64,000 nt of DNA from Sphingomonadales bacterium (GTDB lineage Bacteria > Bacteroidota > Bacteroidia > Chitinophagales > Chitinophagaceae), in NCBI GenBank assembly GCA_016872195.1, contig VHAT01000003.1, forward strand, positions 47,036 through 111,035, read 5' to 3'. Position numbers and translations under genes: made by a program. This document shows, in pieces, positions 1 to 11,909 of this stretch. Under the pieces are notes generated by a model, which searched no databases, was not told the DNA's origin, and saw nothing but the letters and a program-made list of their open reading frames with translations. How positions within the stretch are numbered: the stretch's first letter is position 1; each line of letters starts with the position of its first letter.

Positions 1-1435
1 GTCGATCATTTCGCATGCCAAGGAGTACGGATTTATTTTTCCCAGCAGTGAGATCTACGATGGATTACAAGCCGTCTATGATTACGGTCAAATGGGCAGT
101 GAGCTTAAAAAAAATATTAAAGATCACTGGTGGAAGAGTATGACCCAATTGCGTGACGATGTGGTCGGCATTGATGCGGCCATCTTTATGCATCCCACGA
201 CTTGGAAGGCCAGTGGTCACGTTGACAATTTTAATGACCCGATGATCGATAACCGCGACAGCAAAAAGCGCTATCGAGTCGATCACCTCATTGAAGCACA
301 TGCCGAGGCCCTTATGGCTGCAGGACAAAAAGAGCAGGCGGCAGCGCTTGTTACGAGCATGGAGGGATTACTGGCAGCTGATGATTTTGTCGGATTAAAG
401 AAACTGATCGAAGACCACCAGATAAAATGCGCGGTAAGTGATACTTGTCATTGGACCGATATACGTCAGTTCAATCTAATGTTCGCTACCGAGTTCGGCG
501 CGACCAGTGGTGAGGAGGATAATAAAGTATACCTGCGACCCGAGACGGCACAGGGTATTTTCGTCAATTTTTTGAATGTCCAAAAGACGGGACGTATGAA
601 AGTTCCGTTCGGGATTGCGCAGGTCGGTAAAGCGTTTCGCAATGAGATCGTAGCGCGTCAGTTCGTTTTTAGGATGCGTGAATTCGAACAAATGGAGATG
701 CAGTTCTTTGTACGACCTGGCACTCAAAAGCAGTGGTACGAGTATTGGAAGCAGTGTCGTTTACAATGGCATCTTGATCTCGGATTGCCCGCCGATAAGT
801 ATCGCTACCACGATCATGTAAAGTTGGCTCACTATGCCGATGCGGCCTGTGATATTGAATTTGATTTTCCCATCGGGTTCAAGGAGCTCGAAGGCATCCA
901 TAGTCGAACCGATTTTGACTTGCGTCAGCATCAAGAGTATAGCAAGAAGAAACAACAGTACTTCGATAACGAGATCGATCCGAGTACCGGTAAACCCTTT
1001 GGCAATTATATTCCTTATGTGGTAGAAACCTCTATCGGGCTCGATCGGATGTTCTTAGCCGTATTGTCGCATGCATACGAAGAACAGGACCTGAGTACCG
1101 ATGAGAAGCAAGATAGCCGGGTCGTATTGAAGTTTCCAGCAGCGCTGGCTCCGATCAAGCTGGCGGTATTACCGCTCAACAAAAAAGATGGTCTCCCGGA
1201 GATCGCTCAAGAAATTATTGCTCAATGCAAAGATGATTTTCGTTGTTTTTACGAAGAGAAAGATTCTATCGGTAAGCGATACCGGAGAATGGATGCGTTG
1301 GGAACCCCTTTCTGCATTACGGTTGATTACCAAAGCAAAGAGGATCGAACCGTTACCATTCGCTATCGCGATTCGATGCAGCAAGAAAGAATTTCGATCG
1401 ATTCCATAAAGGACTTGATCAAAAAAGCACTCTAG
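1..1435 (+). CDS. glyS: Glycine--tRNA ligase, 5' end outside window
   Basis: Charges tRNA-Gly with glycine in the cytoplasm. The frame is open from base 2, so the gene begins upstream of the window and the first ATG at 92 is internal. The first visible residues (SIISHAKEYGFIFPSSEIYDG) are the N-terminal part of the single-chain, dimeric class II glycyl-tRNA synthetase. Motif 2/3 stretches are visible, such as YLRPETAQGIF, FRMREFEQMEMQFF and the ETSIGLDRM motif, followed by a C-terminal anticodon-binding domain (from about base 1140, FPAALAPIKLAVLPL). The alpha2 form rather than the GlyQ/GlyS form is usual in Bacteroidota. The gene is convergent with tnaA, 43 bp apart. Confidence 0.96.
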   Translation, partial: SIISHAKEYGFIFPSSEIYDGLQAVYDYGQMGSELKKNIKDHWWKSMTQLRDDVVGIDAAIFMHPTTWKASGHVDNFNDPMIDNRDSKKRYRVDHLIEAHAEALMAAGQKEQAAALVTSMEGLLAADDFVGLKKLIEDHQIKCAVSDTCHWTDIRQFNLMFATEFGATSGEEDNKVYLRPETAQGIFVNFLNVQKTGRMKVPFGIAQVGKAFRNEIVARQFVFRMREFEQMEMQFFVRPGTQKQWYEYWKQCRLQWHLDLGLPADKYRYHDHVKLAHYADAACDIEFDFPIGFKELEGIHSRTDFDLRQHQEYSKKKQQYFDNEIDPSTGKPFGNYIPYVVETSIGLDRMFLAVLSHAYEEQDLSTDEKQDSRVVLKFPAALAPIKLAVLPLNKKDGLPEIAQEIIAQCKDDFRCFYEEKDSIGKRYRRMDALGTPFCITVDYQSKEDRTVTIRYRDSMQQERISIDSIKDLIKKAL

Positions 1436-1478
1436 CAAACAGGATTGATATCGATCTGAACCCTGATAGCTATCAAGA

Positions 1479-2855
1479 TCAAGCGGGTTGTAGCTTGGCT
1501 GTAAAATGCCGCAGTAATGGGGCCTCTTCTATAATACGCAGTCCTTTTATTTCGTTTCTCTTTTGGAACACCTCTATGATCACTTCCGCTACATAATCGA
1601 TATGGCTTTGTGTATAGACCCGGCGAGGAATGGCCAGCCTGACCAATTCGAGGGGGGCAGGAATCAGTTGCCCGTGTTGATCATATTTTCCAAACATCAG
1701 CGAACCGATCTCTACTGTTCGTATGCCTCCCTCTGTGTACAAGGCACAAACCAGGGCTTGACCAGGATACTGATCAACGGGGATCTGCGGGAGGAAGGCC
1801 TTCGCATCCAGATAAACAGCATGTCCACCGGCAGGTTGCATCACTGGCACGCCTGCAGCCATCAGTTTTTCGGTAAGGTATTCCATACTACGGATCCGAT
1901 ACTGCAGATAATTTTCGTCCATGACCTCTTCGAGCCCGATGGCAATCGCTTCCAGATCGCGACCAGCGAGTCCACCATAGGTAGGAAATCCTTCTGTAAT
2001 GATGAGCAGGTTGCGGCATTCCATCGCCAGCTTTTCGTCGTGCAGCGATAAGAATCCACCTATATTGGCAAAGGCGTCTTTCTTGGCACTCATGGTCGCG
2101 CCTTGTGCGTACGAAAACATTTCTTGTGCGATCGATTCTATACCTCTGTCGGCATAGCCCGGCTCTCTTTTTTTGATAAAGTAGGCATTCTCGGCAAAGC
2201 GGCAGGCATCGATAAAAAGAGGTACACCATGTTTTTTACAAATGGCGCTAACCGCTTTTATATTGGCCATGCTAACGGGCTGGCCCCCTCCTGAATTATT
2301 AGTGATGGTCAGGATCACCATCGGAATATTGGCAATTCCTTTCTCGAGCAACGTAGGCTCGAGTGCATCAACATTCATATTCCCCTTAAAGGGAGCGGGT
2401 TTGAGGGGATCCTTTCCCTCTTCGCAGATCAGATCGATACCTTCGGCCCCAGAAAATTCGATATTCGCCCTTGTCGTATCAAATAGCGTATTGCTGATAA
2501 AATATTTACCTTTTCCGCCAACGGCCGAAAACAGGATCTTTTCTGAGGCTCGTCCCTGGTGAGTAGGGATCACAAAGGGCATACTGGTGATACGCTTTAC
2601 CATGTTCTCGAAGCGATAAAAACTGGGACTGCCTGCATACGATTCGTCTCCTTCCATGATGCCTCCCCACTGACGACTACTCATGGCCGAGGTGCCACTA
2701 TCGGTAAGCAGATCGATCAATACCTGACGCGAAGCAATGGTAAATACATTGTAATGTGCGTCGCGCAAAATCTTTACCCGCTCCTCTTTGCTGTTAAAAA
2801 AAATGGGTTCTACCGACTTGATGCGAAAGGGCTCAATAATGGTTTTGATAGGCAT
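1479..2855 (-). CDS. tnaA: Tryptophanase (L-tryptophan indole-lyase)
   Basis: A PLP enzyme that splits L-tryptophan into indole, pyruvate and ammonia. The 458 residues align over their whole length with the tryptophanase/tyrosine phenol-lyase family. The PLP lysine is the second K of SAKKDA (about K259), after FIDACR and TNNSGGGQPVS. Two positions separate it from tyrosine phenol-lyase: VEIGS at 381-385 (the lyase has MERG, whose Arg binds the phenol substrate) and RHFTAK at 449-454 (His where the lyase has Phe). No TnaC-like leader or tryptophan permease lies next to it, so regulation is not of the E. coli tna type. ATG start; a TAACTTTG -7 box lies 26 bp upstream. Confidence 0.93.
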   Translation of the reverse strand: MPIKTIIEPFRIKSVEPIFFNSKEERVKILRDAHYNVFTIASRQVLIDLLTDSGTSAMSSRQWGGIMEGDESYAGSPSFYRFENMVKRITSMPFVIPTHQGRASEKILFSAVGGKGKYFISNTLFDTTRANIEFSGAEGIDLICEEGKDPLKPAPFKGNMNVDALEPTLLEKGIANIPMVILTITNNSGGGQPVSMANIKAVSAICKKHGVPLFIDACRFAENAYFIKKREPGYADRGIESIAQEMFSYAQGATMSAKKDAFANIGGFLSLHDEKLAMECRNLLIITEGFPTYGGLAGRDLEAIAIGLEEVMDENYLQYRIRSMEYLTEKLMAAGVPVMQPAGGHAVYLDAKAFLPQIPVDQYPGQALVCALYTEGGIRTVEIGSLMFGKYDQHGQLIPAPLELVRLAIPRRVYTQSHIDYVAEVIIEVFQKRNEIKGLRIIEEAPLLRHFTAKLQPA

Positions 2856-2880
2856 GGCAATGGCAATTGATACAAAGTGC

Positions 2881-2888
2881 CAAAGTTA
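2881..2888 (-). promoter_or_regulatory. -7 promoter box (TAnnTTTG) for tnaA
   Basis: On the minus strand this reads TAACTTTG, matching the Bacteroidota -7 consensus TAnnTTTG and lying about 26 bp before the tnaA start. A good -33 TTTG partner is not evident, so this is a candidate only. Confidence 0.4.
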
Positions 2889-2904
2889 ATGACAATACGC
2901 TGTT

Positions 2905-3624
2905 TTATCCGTAGATCTCTTGGTGAATACTTTTTCGGTCATAGCCCATTTCCTTGATAGTGGTAATGGCCTCATCGATCATATTTTTCCATCCGCAAAG
3001 GTAGAAATGAGCAGGGGGATGACCTTGACAGAGCTCTTTATAAACGGCGTGTACATAACCATGATGTCCGGTCCAGCTTTCGCGTGAGAGTGTTGGGTGA
3101 TATAAAAAACCCGGGAGTCTTTTTTCGAGGGCCTTTAATTCATCATAATAAAGCAAGTCGGTTTGGGTGCGTGCTCCAAAGATCAAATGCACCCGGTGAA
3201 AGGCAATTTGGTGGTTAGCCAGGTGATGTACCATGCTTCTGAAAGGAGCAATACCCGTACCGGTACAAATAAGGAAGAGTTCTTTGTCAAGTTCATCGGG
3301 TAATGTAAAGACCCCCAGTGCTCCGCGCAAGGTAAGTTCGGTGCCCACCGTAGCTTCATTGAAAAGATAAGTGGTGCCCAACCCGTTCTCTACTTTTACA
3401 ATGACCAGTTCGAACACATTGGTACCATCGGGCCAGGAAGCGATCGAGTAACTGCGCCAGCGTTTATTAGGCTTTTCGTGAATGGGCAGGTCGAGGGTTA
3501 CAAATTGTCCGGGAATAAAATCAAATCGCTCCAACGCAGGAATTTTTATCCAGAATCGGCGAGTGGTGGAACTGCAGTCCTCCGTCTTGATAATGACGCC
3601 TTTTTGCCAAGGGAGCAGTGCCAT
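2905..3624 (-). CDS. Ferredoxin--NADP(+) reductase-like FAD oxidoreductase
   Basis: A 239-residue flavoprotein of the ferredoxin-NADP reductase superfamily. It has an N-terminal FAD-binding barrel with RSYS (residues 57-60, binds FAD phosphate) and a C-terminal NAD(P)-binding domain with CTGTGIAPFRSM (about 120-131) and YLCGWKNMIDEA near residue 208. No 2Fe-2S cysteine cluster is present, so it is a bare reductase module passing electrons between NAD(P)H and a separate ferredoxin or similar carrier. The partner cannot be inferred from neighbours. It is divergent from mfd with 56 bp between starts, and its stop lies 49 bp upstream of the tnaA start on the same strand. Confidence 0.85.
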   Translation of the reverse strand: MALLPWQKGVIIKTEDCSSTTRRFWIKIPALERFDFIPGQFVTLDLPIHEKPNKRWRSYSIASWPDGTNVFELVIVKVENGLGTTYLFNEATVGTELTLRGALGVFTLPDELDKELFLICTGTGIAPFRSMVHHLANHQIAFHRVHLIFGARTQTDLLYYDELKALEKRLPGFLYHPTLSRESWTGHHGYVHAVYKELCQGHPPAHFYLCGWKNMIDEAITTIKEMGYDRKSIHQEIYG

Positions 3625-3661
3625 AGACTTGTTTGAATTAAAGATAATAAATTATTCGAGC

Positions 3662-3669
3662 TATCTTTG
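3662..3669 (+). promoter_or_regulatory. -7 promoter box (TAnnTTTG) for mfd
   Basis: TATCTTTG, an exact match to the Bacteroidota -7 consensus, 11 bp before the mfd ATG, which implies a very short leader. A TTTG at 3632-3635 is farther upstream than the usual -33 spacing. Confidence 0.45.
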
Positions 3670-3680
3670 CGGCCGCAGAC

Positions 3681-6600
3681 ATGGTTGTTCAGGATTTGTT
3701 GACCGCCTATAGTAATAGCCCCCGTCATTTTCAATTGATGGACAGGCTTCTTATGCCCCATCCCGCGACGACCCGGCTGCAAGGTCTACAGGGGTCTGCT
3801 CCTGCCTTTGTATTGGCCGCCGTTTTGCAGCAAGCCTCCACTTCTTCTTATAATCATCTGGTTATCTGTAACGATGCAGAAGAGGCCGCTTATTTTCATA
3901 ATACCCTCGAGAGTCTTACGGGTGCACTCGATTGTTTCTATTTTCCGGGCTCTTTTAAGAACAGCAAGAATTTTAATTTGCTGAATCCCTCGCATGTTAT
4001 GCTTCGCACCGAGGCGCTTACGCGTCTGGCCGAACGGGCGGCGATCGCCGGCGACCTGCGAAAAAAACTGTTGGTAAGCTATCCAGAGGCGGTAGCCGAA
4101 AAAGTAGTGGTGCCCGAACTACTTTCTTCCCGTATCATCTCGATAAAGACTGGTGCTACCCTCGATGTTCCGGCGCTGCTTTTACAGCTTAGCGACTATG
4201 GTTTTGAGCGAGTCGATTTTGTATACGAGCCCGGGCAGTTCGCCATTCGCGGTGGTATACTCGATATCTACTCGGTGGGTAATGATAAGCCTTACCGCAT
4301 CGAGTTATTCGGTCACGAGGTAGATTCCATTCGGCTGGTCGATCCCGAGACACAACTCAGTGAAAGAAAGCTTTCTCAGGTGAGCATTATTCCACGTATC
4401 GATCTGCAAGTGTCGGCTACCGAGCAAATCCCCTTACTGCAGTTCTTGCCGGCCAACACGGTAATATGGATACAAGACTATCAGCTTTGCCTCGATCGTA
4501 TTTCAGATTATCAGGAATCTTTTGTACAGTTCAGACAATGGATGGCCGAGGCGCCAACCAAATTGTCCGAGCCGGAAGAAGGAGAAGAGCTTTGGTCGCA
4601 AGCCACGGATTCGGATAAGATTGTTTCCGCCACCTCTTTTGGTGCCGCGCTGAATAACTTTCATTTGATAAGCTGGGAAGGAATTGAATTACCCGGCCAA
4701 GGAGTATCGGTTGTCATTGAGCACAACACCAAGGAGCAGCCGGCTTTTAATCGCCAGTTCGACCGGTTGATCCAAGACCTAAAGAACTGGGAGGCCAAAC
4801 AATATCAACTCCATATTTTTTCCGATAGTGCCCGACAGTTGGAACGGCTACAATCGATCTTTGATGATCTAAAGGCGGGGGTGGTCTTTCATCCCCATAC
4901 GCAGGCTATCCACGAGGGATTTATCGATCATGATCTGAAGCGGGTATGTTATACCGATCATCAGCTTTTTCAACGCTATCATAAATACAAGGTCAAGCAG
5001 GCATACAGTAAGAATAAGGCGCTGACACTTCGTACGCTTCGCGAATTACAGCCTGGAGATTTTGTTACCCACATCGATCATGGGGTAGGGGTGTTTAGCG
5101 GACTTCAGAAAATAGAAGTAGCTGGTCGCTGGCAAGAGGCGGTGCGATTGGTCTACCGTGATTCGGATATCTTATACGTTAATATCAATAGTCTTCATAA
5201 GATCGCCAAATACTCAGGCAAAGAAGGGACGGTGCCCAAGATCAATAAACTAGGTACTGACATTTGGAATCGATTGAAAGAAAAGACCAAGTCGAGGGTA
5301 AAGGAGATCGCGGTAGATCTGATCGGACTTTATGCACGCAGAAAGGCGCAGCAAGGATTTAGCCACTCGCCTGATAATTATATGCAACACGAATTGGAAG
5401 CCTCTTTTATTTATGAGGATACGCCCGATCAAAGTAGGGCCACGGCCGACGTAAAAAAAGATATGGAGTCCTCTTCTCCCATGGACAGATTGGTTTGCGG
5501 TGATGTTGGTTTTGGTAAGACCGAGGTGGCGATCCGGGCGGCATTCAAGACCTGCGTGGATGGAAAACAAGCGGCGGTCTTGGTACCTACTACTATTTTG
5601 GCCTTTCAGCATTACAAGACCTTCCGCGAACGCTTGAAGGATTTTCCGTTGACCGTTGACTATATCAATCGCTTTAAAACGGCCAAAGAAAAAAAGCAAA
5701 CGCTGCAATTATTAAAAGAAGGGAAAATTGATATCATCATCGGAACACATGGTCTGCTCGCTAAGGATGTTCAGTTTAAAGACCTGGGTCTGCTGGTGAT
5801 CGACGAGGAACAAAAGTTCGGGGTGGCGCATAAAGAAAAGATCAAGGAGCTTCGCACGGTGGTAGATTGCCTGACCCTTACGGCAACGCCGATCCCGCGA
5901 ACGCTCCAGTTTTCACTAATGGGCGCGCGCGATCTGAGTATCATTAATACCCCGCCCTCTAATCGGCAACCCATCCAAACCGAAGTCTTGGTCTATAACG
6001 AAGATGCTATTCGCGAAGCGATCTATTTTGAGGCGGAGCGTGGCGGCCAGGTTTTCTTTATTTACAACCGGGTAGCGGGATTACCCGAAATGGCCGGGAT
6101 CATACAGGGGCTTTGTCCCGATCTGCAAGTAGGGTATGCCCATGGACAAATGGAGGGACAGGTGCTTGAGCAGCGCATCCTCGATTTTATAGACCGTAAG
6201 TACGATGTATTGGTTTGTACCAACATTGTCGAGAGCGGAGTAGATATTCCCAATGTCAATACCATCATTATCAATAATGCTCACCAATTTGGTCTCAGCG
6301 ATCTGCATCAGTTACGCGGCCGTGTCGGTAGAAGCAATAAGAAAGCGTTCTGCTATTTGTTGGCCCCGCCCATGAGCACACTTCCCAATGATTCGCGCCG
6401 GAGGTTACAGACCTTGGAGCAGCACAGCGAGTTGGGTAGCGGATTTCAGATCGCCATGCGCGATCTGGATATTCGGGGGGCCGGTAATTTATTAGGAGGA
6501 GAACAAAGTGGCTTTATGGCCGAGATCGGGTTTGAGATGTATCAAAAAATTCTCGAAGAAGCCATTCGCGAGCTCAAGCGAAAGGACTTCAAGGAACTTT

Positions 6601-7112
6601 TCAAAGAGGAGATTGCCCGCCAAGATGATTTTGTGCAGGATTGTACCATCGATACCGACCTGGAGATACTGATCCCCGATGATTACGTTTCCAGTATTAC
6701 CGAGCGCTTGTCTTTATACCAGCGACTCGATAGTTGCGAAACAGAGGAGGAGCTCGAAGGCATGCGAATGGAGCTGAGTGATCGATTTGGTTCGATCCCC
6801 CAGCCGGTAAACGATCTTTTTATTACCGTGCAGTGTCGGCGATTGGCCGTTGCGTTAGGGTTCGAGAAAATAAGTTTGAAAGACGAGTTATTGCGTTGCT
6901 TCTTTATCAATAGACCTGACTCACCCTATTTTGAGTCAGAGACCTTCAAAGGGATCATCACCTATTTGCAAACGCAAACAAGACATGGCCAGCTCAAGCA
7001 AAATGGCCGAAATTTTTTGTTGGTGGTCTCTTCGGTTAAGAATATGGAGGCCGTTCACCGCTTTTTAGAGGGCATCTGGACTTTCTTGCAAAAAAAAGAG
7101 GCAAGACCTTAG
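3681..7112 (+). CDS. mfd: Transcription-repair coupling factor Mfd
   Basis: A DNA translocase that removes RNA polymerase stalled at lesions and recruits UvrA for nucleotide excision repair. At 1143 residues it is close to the 1148 of E. coli Mfd. Domains in order are a UvrB-like N-terminal module (1 to about 330, with [21 protein letters not shown]), an RNA-polymerase-interacting domain (about 455-520, [17 protein letters not shown]), the helicase lobes with Walker [10 protein letters not shown] at about 607 and the DEEQ box at about 708, TATPIPRTL, a RecG-like translocation motif ([14 protein letters not shown]), and a C-terminal TRCF domain. ATG start, 56 bp from the divergent reductase gene. 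The frame is intact. Confidence 0.97.
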   Translation: MVVQDLLTAYSNSPRHFQLMDRLLMPHPATTRLQGLQGSAPAFVLAAVLQQASTSSYNHLVICNDAEEAAYFHNTLESLTGALDCFYFPGSFKNSKNFNLLNPSHVMLRTEALTRLAERAAIAGDLRKKLLVSYPEAVAEKVVVPELLSSRIISIKTGATLDVPALLLQLSDYGFERVDFVYEPGQFAIRGGILDIYSVGNDKPYRIELFGHEVDSIRLVDPETQLSERKLSQVSIIPRIDLQVSATEQIPLLQFLPANTVIWIQDYQLCLDRISDYQESFVQFRQWMAEAPTKLSEPEEGEELWSQATDSDKIVSATSFGAALNNFHLISWEGIELPGQGVSVVIEHNTKEQPAFNRQFDRLIQDLKNWEAKQYQLHIFSDSARQLERLQSIFDDLKAGVVFHPHTQAIHEGFIDHDLKRVCYTDHQLFQRYHKYKVKQAYSKNKALTLRTLRELQPGDFVTHIDHGVGVFSGLQKIEVAGRWQEAVRLVYRDSDILYVNINSLHKIAKYSGKEGTVPKINKLGTDIWNRLKEKTKSRVKEIAVDLIGLYARRKAQQGFSHSPDNYMQHELEASFIYEDTPDQSRATADVKKDMESSSPMDRLVCGDVGFGKTEVAIRAAFKTCVDGKQAAVLVPTTILAFQHYKTFRERLKDFPLTVDYINRFKTAKEKKQTLQLLKEGKIDIIIGTHGLLAKDVQFKDLGLLVIDEEQKFGVAHKEKIKELRTVVDCLTLTATPIPRTLQFSLMGARDLSIINTPPSNRQPIQTEVLVYNEDAIREAIYFEAERGGQVFFIYNRVAGLPEMAGIIQGLCPDLQVGYAHGQMEGQVLEQRILDFIDRKYDVLVCTNIVESGVDIPNVNTIIINNAHQFGLSDLHQLRGRVGRSNKKAFCYLLAPPMSTLPNDSRRRLQTLEQHSELGSGFQIAMRDLDIRGAGNLLGGEQSGFMAEIGFEMYQKILEEAIRELKRKDFKELFKEEIARQDDFVQDCTIDTDLEILIPDDYVSSITERLSLYQRLDSCETEEELEGMRMELSDRFGSIPQPVNDLFITVQCRRLAVALGFEKISLKDELLRCFFINRPDSPYFESETFKGIITYLQTQTRHGQLKQNGRNFLLVVSSVKNMEAVHRFLEGIWTFLQKKEARP

Positions 7113-7124
7113 TAGTCTTACCTC
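7090..7124 (-). terminator. Bidirectional intrinsic terminator between mfd and the 67-aa gene
   Basis: GAGGCAAGAC (7098-7107) pairs with GTCTTACCTC (7115-7124) with one mismatch and a 7-nt loop. On the minus strand the hairpin is followed by eight Ts (A run 7090-7097), which makes a good terminator for the 67-aa gene. On the plus strand it overlaps the mfd stop region and has only a weak T tail. Confidence 0.65.
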
Positions 7125-7145
7125 CTTTATGAAGATCTAGTTATT

Positions 7146-7349
7146 TTACCAGCCTTGTTTGGCTACGCCGGCTTTGATGGCAGCCATTGCTTTTTCTTCG
7201 CCCATCAGCGTAGTGAGTTTATTTCCCTTTCCATCATTTCCCTGGGCCATATAGGCGCCCTTGGCGGTCTTGGTGATAACGGCATCTTGCATAACGACGC
7301 CCTTTTCTTTTGTTTTTACGTTGTACGCGGTGATTTGTACGTCTGCCAT
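7146..7349 (-). CDS. Small conserved protein, function unknown
   Basis: A 67-residue soluble protein with no signal peptide or membrane segment. It starts MADVQITAYNVKTKEKGVVM and alternates short predicted strands with Gly/Lys-rich turns (GNDGKGNKL), ending in a helical AMAAIKAGVAKQGW. Its composition is ordinary and the frame is followed by a strong terminator on its own strand, both of which argue that it is real. Nothing here identifies a function. It could be a small binding or scaffold protein. I recall similar short frames in other Bacteroidota, but no named family can be given. Confidence 0.7.
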   Translation of the reverse strand: MADVQITAYNVKTKEKGVVMQDAVITKTAKGAYMAQGNDGKGNKLTTLMGEEKAMAAIKAGVAKQGW

Positions 7350-7525
7350 GGTAAAAGTTTTTCTTGGTTTAAGGCATGAAGGTACAAGTTCCTTGGCAGA
7401 GAAAAAAACGGCGCAATTCTGTTTAGTTTCTCGTGGTTTGGTTTCGACAAGCTTACATATTTACAAAGTACATATTGTAATTCCTGCGCAGGGGTTAAAA
7501 TTCCTAAAATCACAATTTTATTTAT

Positions 7526-8737
7526 ATGAAAAAATTTATATCTGCTATTTTTTTATCCTTTCTGCTTTGCCAGGCAATGGCACAAGATCAGCGAACGACT
7601 GATTTAAATCATCGCTTGAGTAATGACCCCGTCGCTCAATCCTTAGTGAGGCCCTATGTCGAGCAATTATTATCCCGCCAGGCTCAAATTGAATCGGCTG
7701 TCAGAGAACTGATTATGAATGAATCTATTCGTAATAACGGAGATCTCCTCAGTTTTATCAACCTGGCTTCGGTAGTCAGAACGGCTGATTTGCTACAGCA
7801 ATACGATCGGGATTATGATGCCTTCTTTGCCACCATCGCTAACCAGTTAGCCATGCAGTTCCAGGAGCGAAGATTATGCATGGGGTTGACCGACCCGGAC
7901 CTCTATCGCGAATGGGTATTGGATTACCTCGAGTTCGAAGTGCTCCGGCCTCAAACCGATGTGGCCAGCACATTTTTTGCCAAATACCTTCAATTTGAAT
8001 CGGTACGGATCCTTCAAAATGAACAGGAAAGACGTTGGCTGGCCAGTGCGGGTGATGATCTTTCTGACGACCAACCGGGTACTGACCTTCCTGTCGATGA
8101 GGAATTTTATTGGCCTGTGCTCAATCGGGATTTTGATATTGACTTAACGGATCCCGAACCCGAGCTCCTGCAGTTTGCCGCCACTGGAAGGAATGGAGAA
8201 AAGTTGAAGAAATTACTTGAGTTTATTTTCGATAACTGGACCACTATCAAAGATATCTTCAATTGGCTTAGCGGCAATCTACTCTATGATTGTCATCCAT
8301 CGGCCAGCGCGCGCATTCGACTTACTAAGGAAGATGTGCCCTCCTCTCTTTCCCCCTCTTTGCGCCGGGAATTCCGCTATGCTGTATCGCAGAACGGTAT
8401 TATTATGGATGGGAAAAGTACGAGGACTCGTATCAAAGGCAAGTTGAAGCTCTATAAGAGGAGATCTAACAGCTGGGCCAAGGACAGAATTTCATTGGCT
8501 GGGATCAATTACTGCTCGCTGCAGTGGAATGCATGCGAGGAGATTCCCTGGCCTGCCAATGGGGTGCCTTTTAACCAGGCGCCAAATCACCAACCGTTTA
8601 AGACGACCTTGAATCAGCAACATCCTTATGCGCTTACGATACGCGATGTCAATAGAGAATTTTTGACGTTCAAATTATTTTTTAACCAACAAGTTTTAAA
8701 AACCATATTTCTGCTGGGTTCAGGTGTCTGTGATTGA
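7526..8737 (+). CDS. Exported protein of unknown function
   Basis: 403 residues beginning with a clear signal peptide (MKKFISAIFLSFLLCQAMAQ, cleavage after AMA). The mature part opens with a helical segment to about residue 170, then an acidic linker (SAGDDLSDDQPGTDLPVDEEF) and a C-terminal half rich in basic and beta-type segments with cysteines at CHPS, NYCSLQ and NACEE. No T9SS C-terminal sorting domain, lipobox or enzyme motif was recognised. The frame ends before a strong hairpin terminator. It may work with the next exported protein, but adjacency is the only argument. Confidence 0.75.
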   Translation: MKKFISAIFLSFLLCQAMAQDQRTTDLNHRLSNDPVAQSLVRPYVEQLLSRQAQIESAVRELIMNESIRNNGDLLSFINLASVVRTADLLQQYDRDYDAFFATIANQLAMQFQERRLCMGLTDPDLYREWVLDYLEFEVLRPQTDVASTFFAKYLQFESVRILQNEQERRWLASAGDDLSDDQPGTDLPVDEEFYWPVLNRDFDIDLTDPEPELLQFAATGRNGEKLKKLLEFIFDNWTTIKDIFNWLSGNLLYDCHPSASARIRLTKEDVPSSLSPSLRREFRYAVSQNGIIMDGKSTRTRIKGKLKLYKRRSNSWAKDRISLAGINYCSLQWNACEEIPWPANGVPFNQAPNHQPFKTTLNQQHPYALTIRDVNREFLTFKLFFNQQVLKTIFLLGSGVCD

Positions 8738-8742
8738 TGAGT

Positions 8743-8780
8743 GGGTGCGAGGCTTGCCCATGGGGCCTCGCCCCTTTTAT
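8743..8780 (+). terminator. Intrinsic terminator
   Basis: GCGAGGC (8747-8753) pairs with GCCTCGC (8765-8771), extended by GGG/CCC across a one-base bulge, followed by CTTTTAT. It lies just after the 403-aa gene and before the barrel-like gene. Confidence 0.6.
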
Positions 8781-8844
8781 CTATCAATAATCTTTTTTTA
8801 ATAATCAATTTTATTTGGCGGACATTTTCAAATCATTAGATGTC

Positions 8845-9774
8845 ATGCGTTACTTAACAGGTATCGGCTTCGTTGTGTGGTTGGTTTTGGGAAGTTGTCA
8901 GGAACTCTTTGCCATGGCTCCACGTTGGTGTCTGAGTTATGCTTCGCGTTGTGCACCGCTTCATACCCTGCATTTCTCTGCGAATAACTACCGAGCCAGT
9001 GAAATAGGAGTAAATGGTTACGTCCAGGTCGACACATTGAAGAGGCAATACAGTTCCCCGGAGCGCACAGAGCTATTCAATGCCGGATTTATCGATGTGG
9101 TCAATAACGGACAGGTCAGCGCCTCCGCGCGTCTGGTCAAACTTCAAATAGGGGAGCAGGGAAAATTCAGTCTTCCACTATCGGTTTATGGTGGGGTAAG
9201 CAACCCTTCTTTTCAGTCTGCTGGCTCCCCTGGAAATCCCGCTTCTTCACTCAGAGGCAATGAGCATCTGATCAACCAGTTTATTACTCCCCTCAGTGGT
9301 CTACTCAATTTGAGTTTCGAGGGTACTTTGTTAATGAGATCCAAGACACCCGTTACTCGCTGGGGATTACTGTATCAGATCGGCGAACGGGTGCTTACGG
9401 GAACTAAGTTTTACTCCACGGGCTTTTATTTGCAACAGCGCCCCATCCATTTTGTAAATACGTACCTGGTAACCGGTCTGTATTTTCAAACTGGTGCCTG
9501 GGAAAGGAACAATCAAAAAAATATGGGTGTTTGCTGGTTGGCACTGCGGTATCATCTCTGTTACACGGGTGTCAATCAACTCCATCAGTTCTTACCCTCT
9601 CTGGCAGGGAGCGGACTGTATGGCGGATATTCAATGGGAATGGGGGTACGAATCAACACCCTGATCAACCTAAAGGCGGTTTATTATCAGTATCATAAGG
9701 GACCCGAGCCAGATTATCTGACGCCGATCTATCAGTTCTCATTCAATTATACAGTGAGCGGGGGTCGCTCATAG
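8845..9774 (+). CDS. Putative outer-membrane/exported protein, unknown
   Basis: Start taken at the ATG at 8845, giving MRYLTGIGFVVWLVLGSC and a plausible hydrophobic export signal. A TTG ten codons earlier would put charged residues in front. The roughly 309-residue product has many alternating aromatic/polar strands (FYSTGFYLQQRPIHFVNTYL, YGGYSMGMGVRINTLINLKA) and ends in IYQFSFNYTVSGGRS, typical of an outer-membrane beta-barrel, though no named family was recognised. It follows the 403-aa exported protein with a terminator between them. It is convergent with gyrB, 35 bp apart. Confidence 0.65.
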   Translation: MRYLTGIGFVVWLVLGSCQELFAMAPRWCLSYASRCAPLHTLHFSANNYRASEIGVNGYVQVDTLKRQYSSPERTELFNAGFIDVVNNGQVSASARLVKLQIGEQGKFSLPLSVYGGVSNPSFQSAGSPGNPASSLRGNEHLINQFITPLSGLLNLSFEGTLLMRSKTPVTRWGLLYQIGERVLTGTKFYSTGFYLQQRPIHFVNTYLVTGLYFQTGAWERNNQKNMGVCWLALRYHLCYTGVNQLHQFLPSLAGSGLYGGYSMGMGVRINTLINLKAVYYQYHKGPEPDYLTPIYQFSFNYTVSGGRS

Positions 9775-9809
9775 TCACTGATAAAGACGTTGTTGCCAGT
9801 AGAATTTAA

Positions 9810-11816
<2,007 letters not shown>

Positions 11817-11909
11817 CTATTTTGGGGTATGGCAAATTTACTGAAACCCCTCGGGGAAACCCTATTTTTTGAGCCCTTTTTTGACTGAAATTCCGCTGGT
11901 ATTTCCTTG

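Noticed and set aside
1464..1475. TGATAGCTATCA palindrome between glyS and tnaA
   Set aside because: It lies between convergent stops, has no T tail and no upstream gene to control, so no function is supported.
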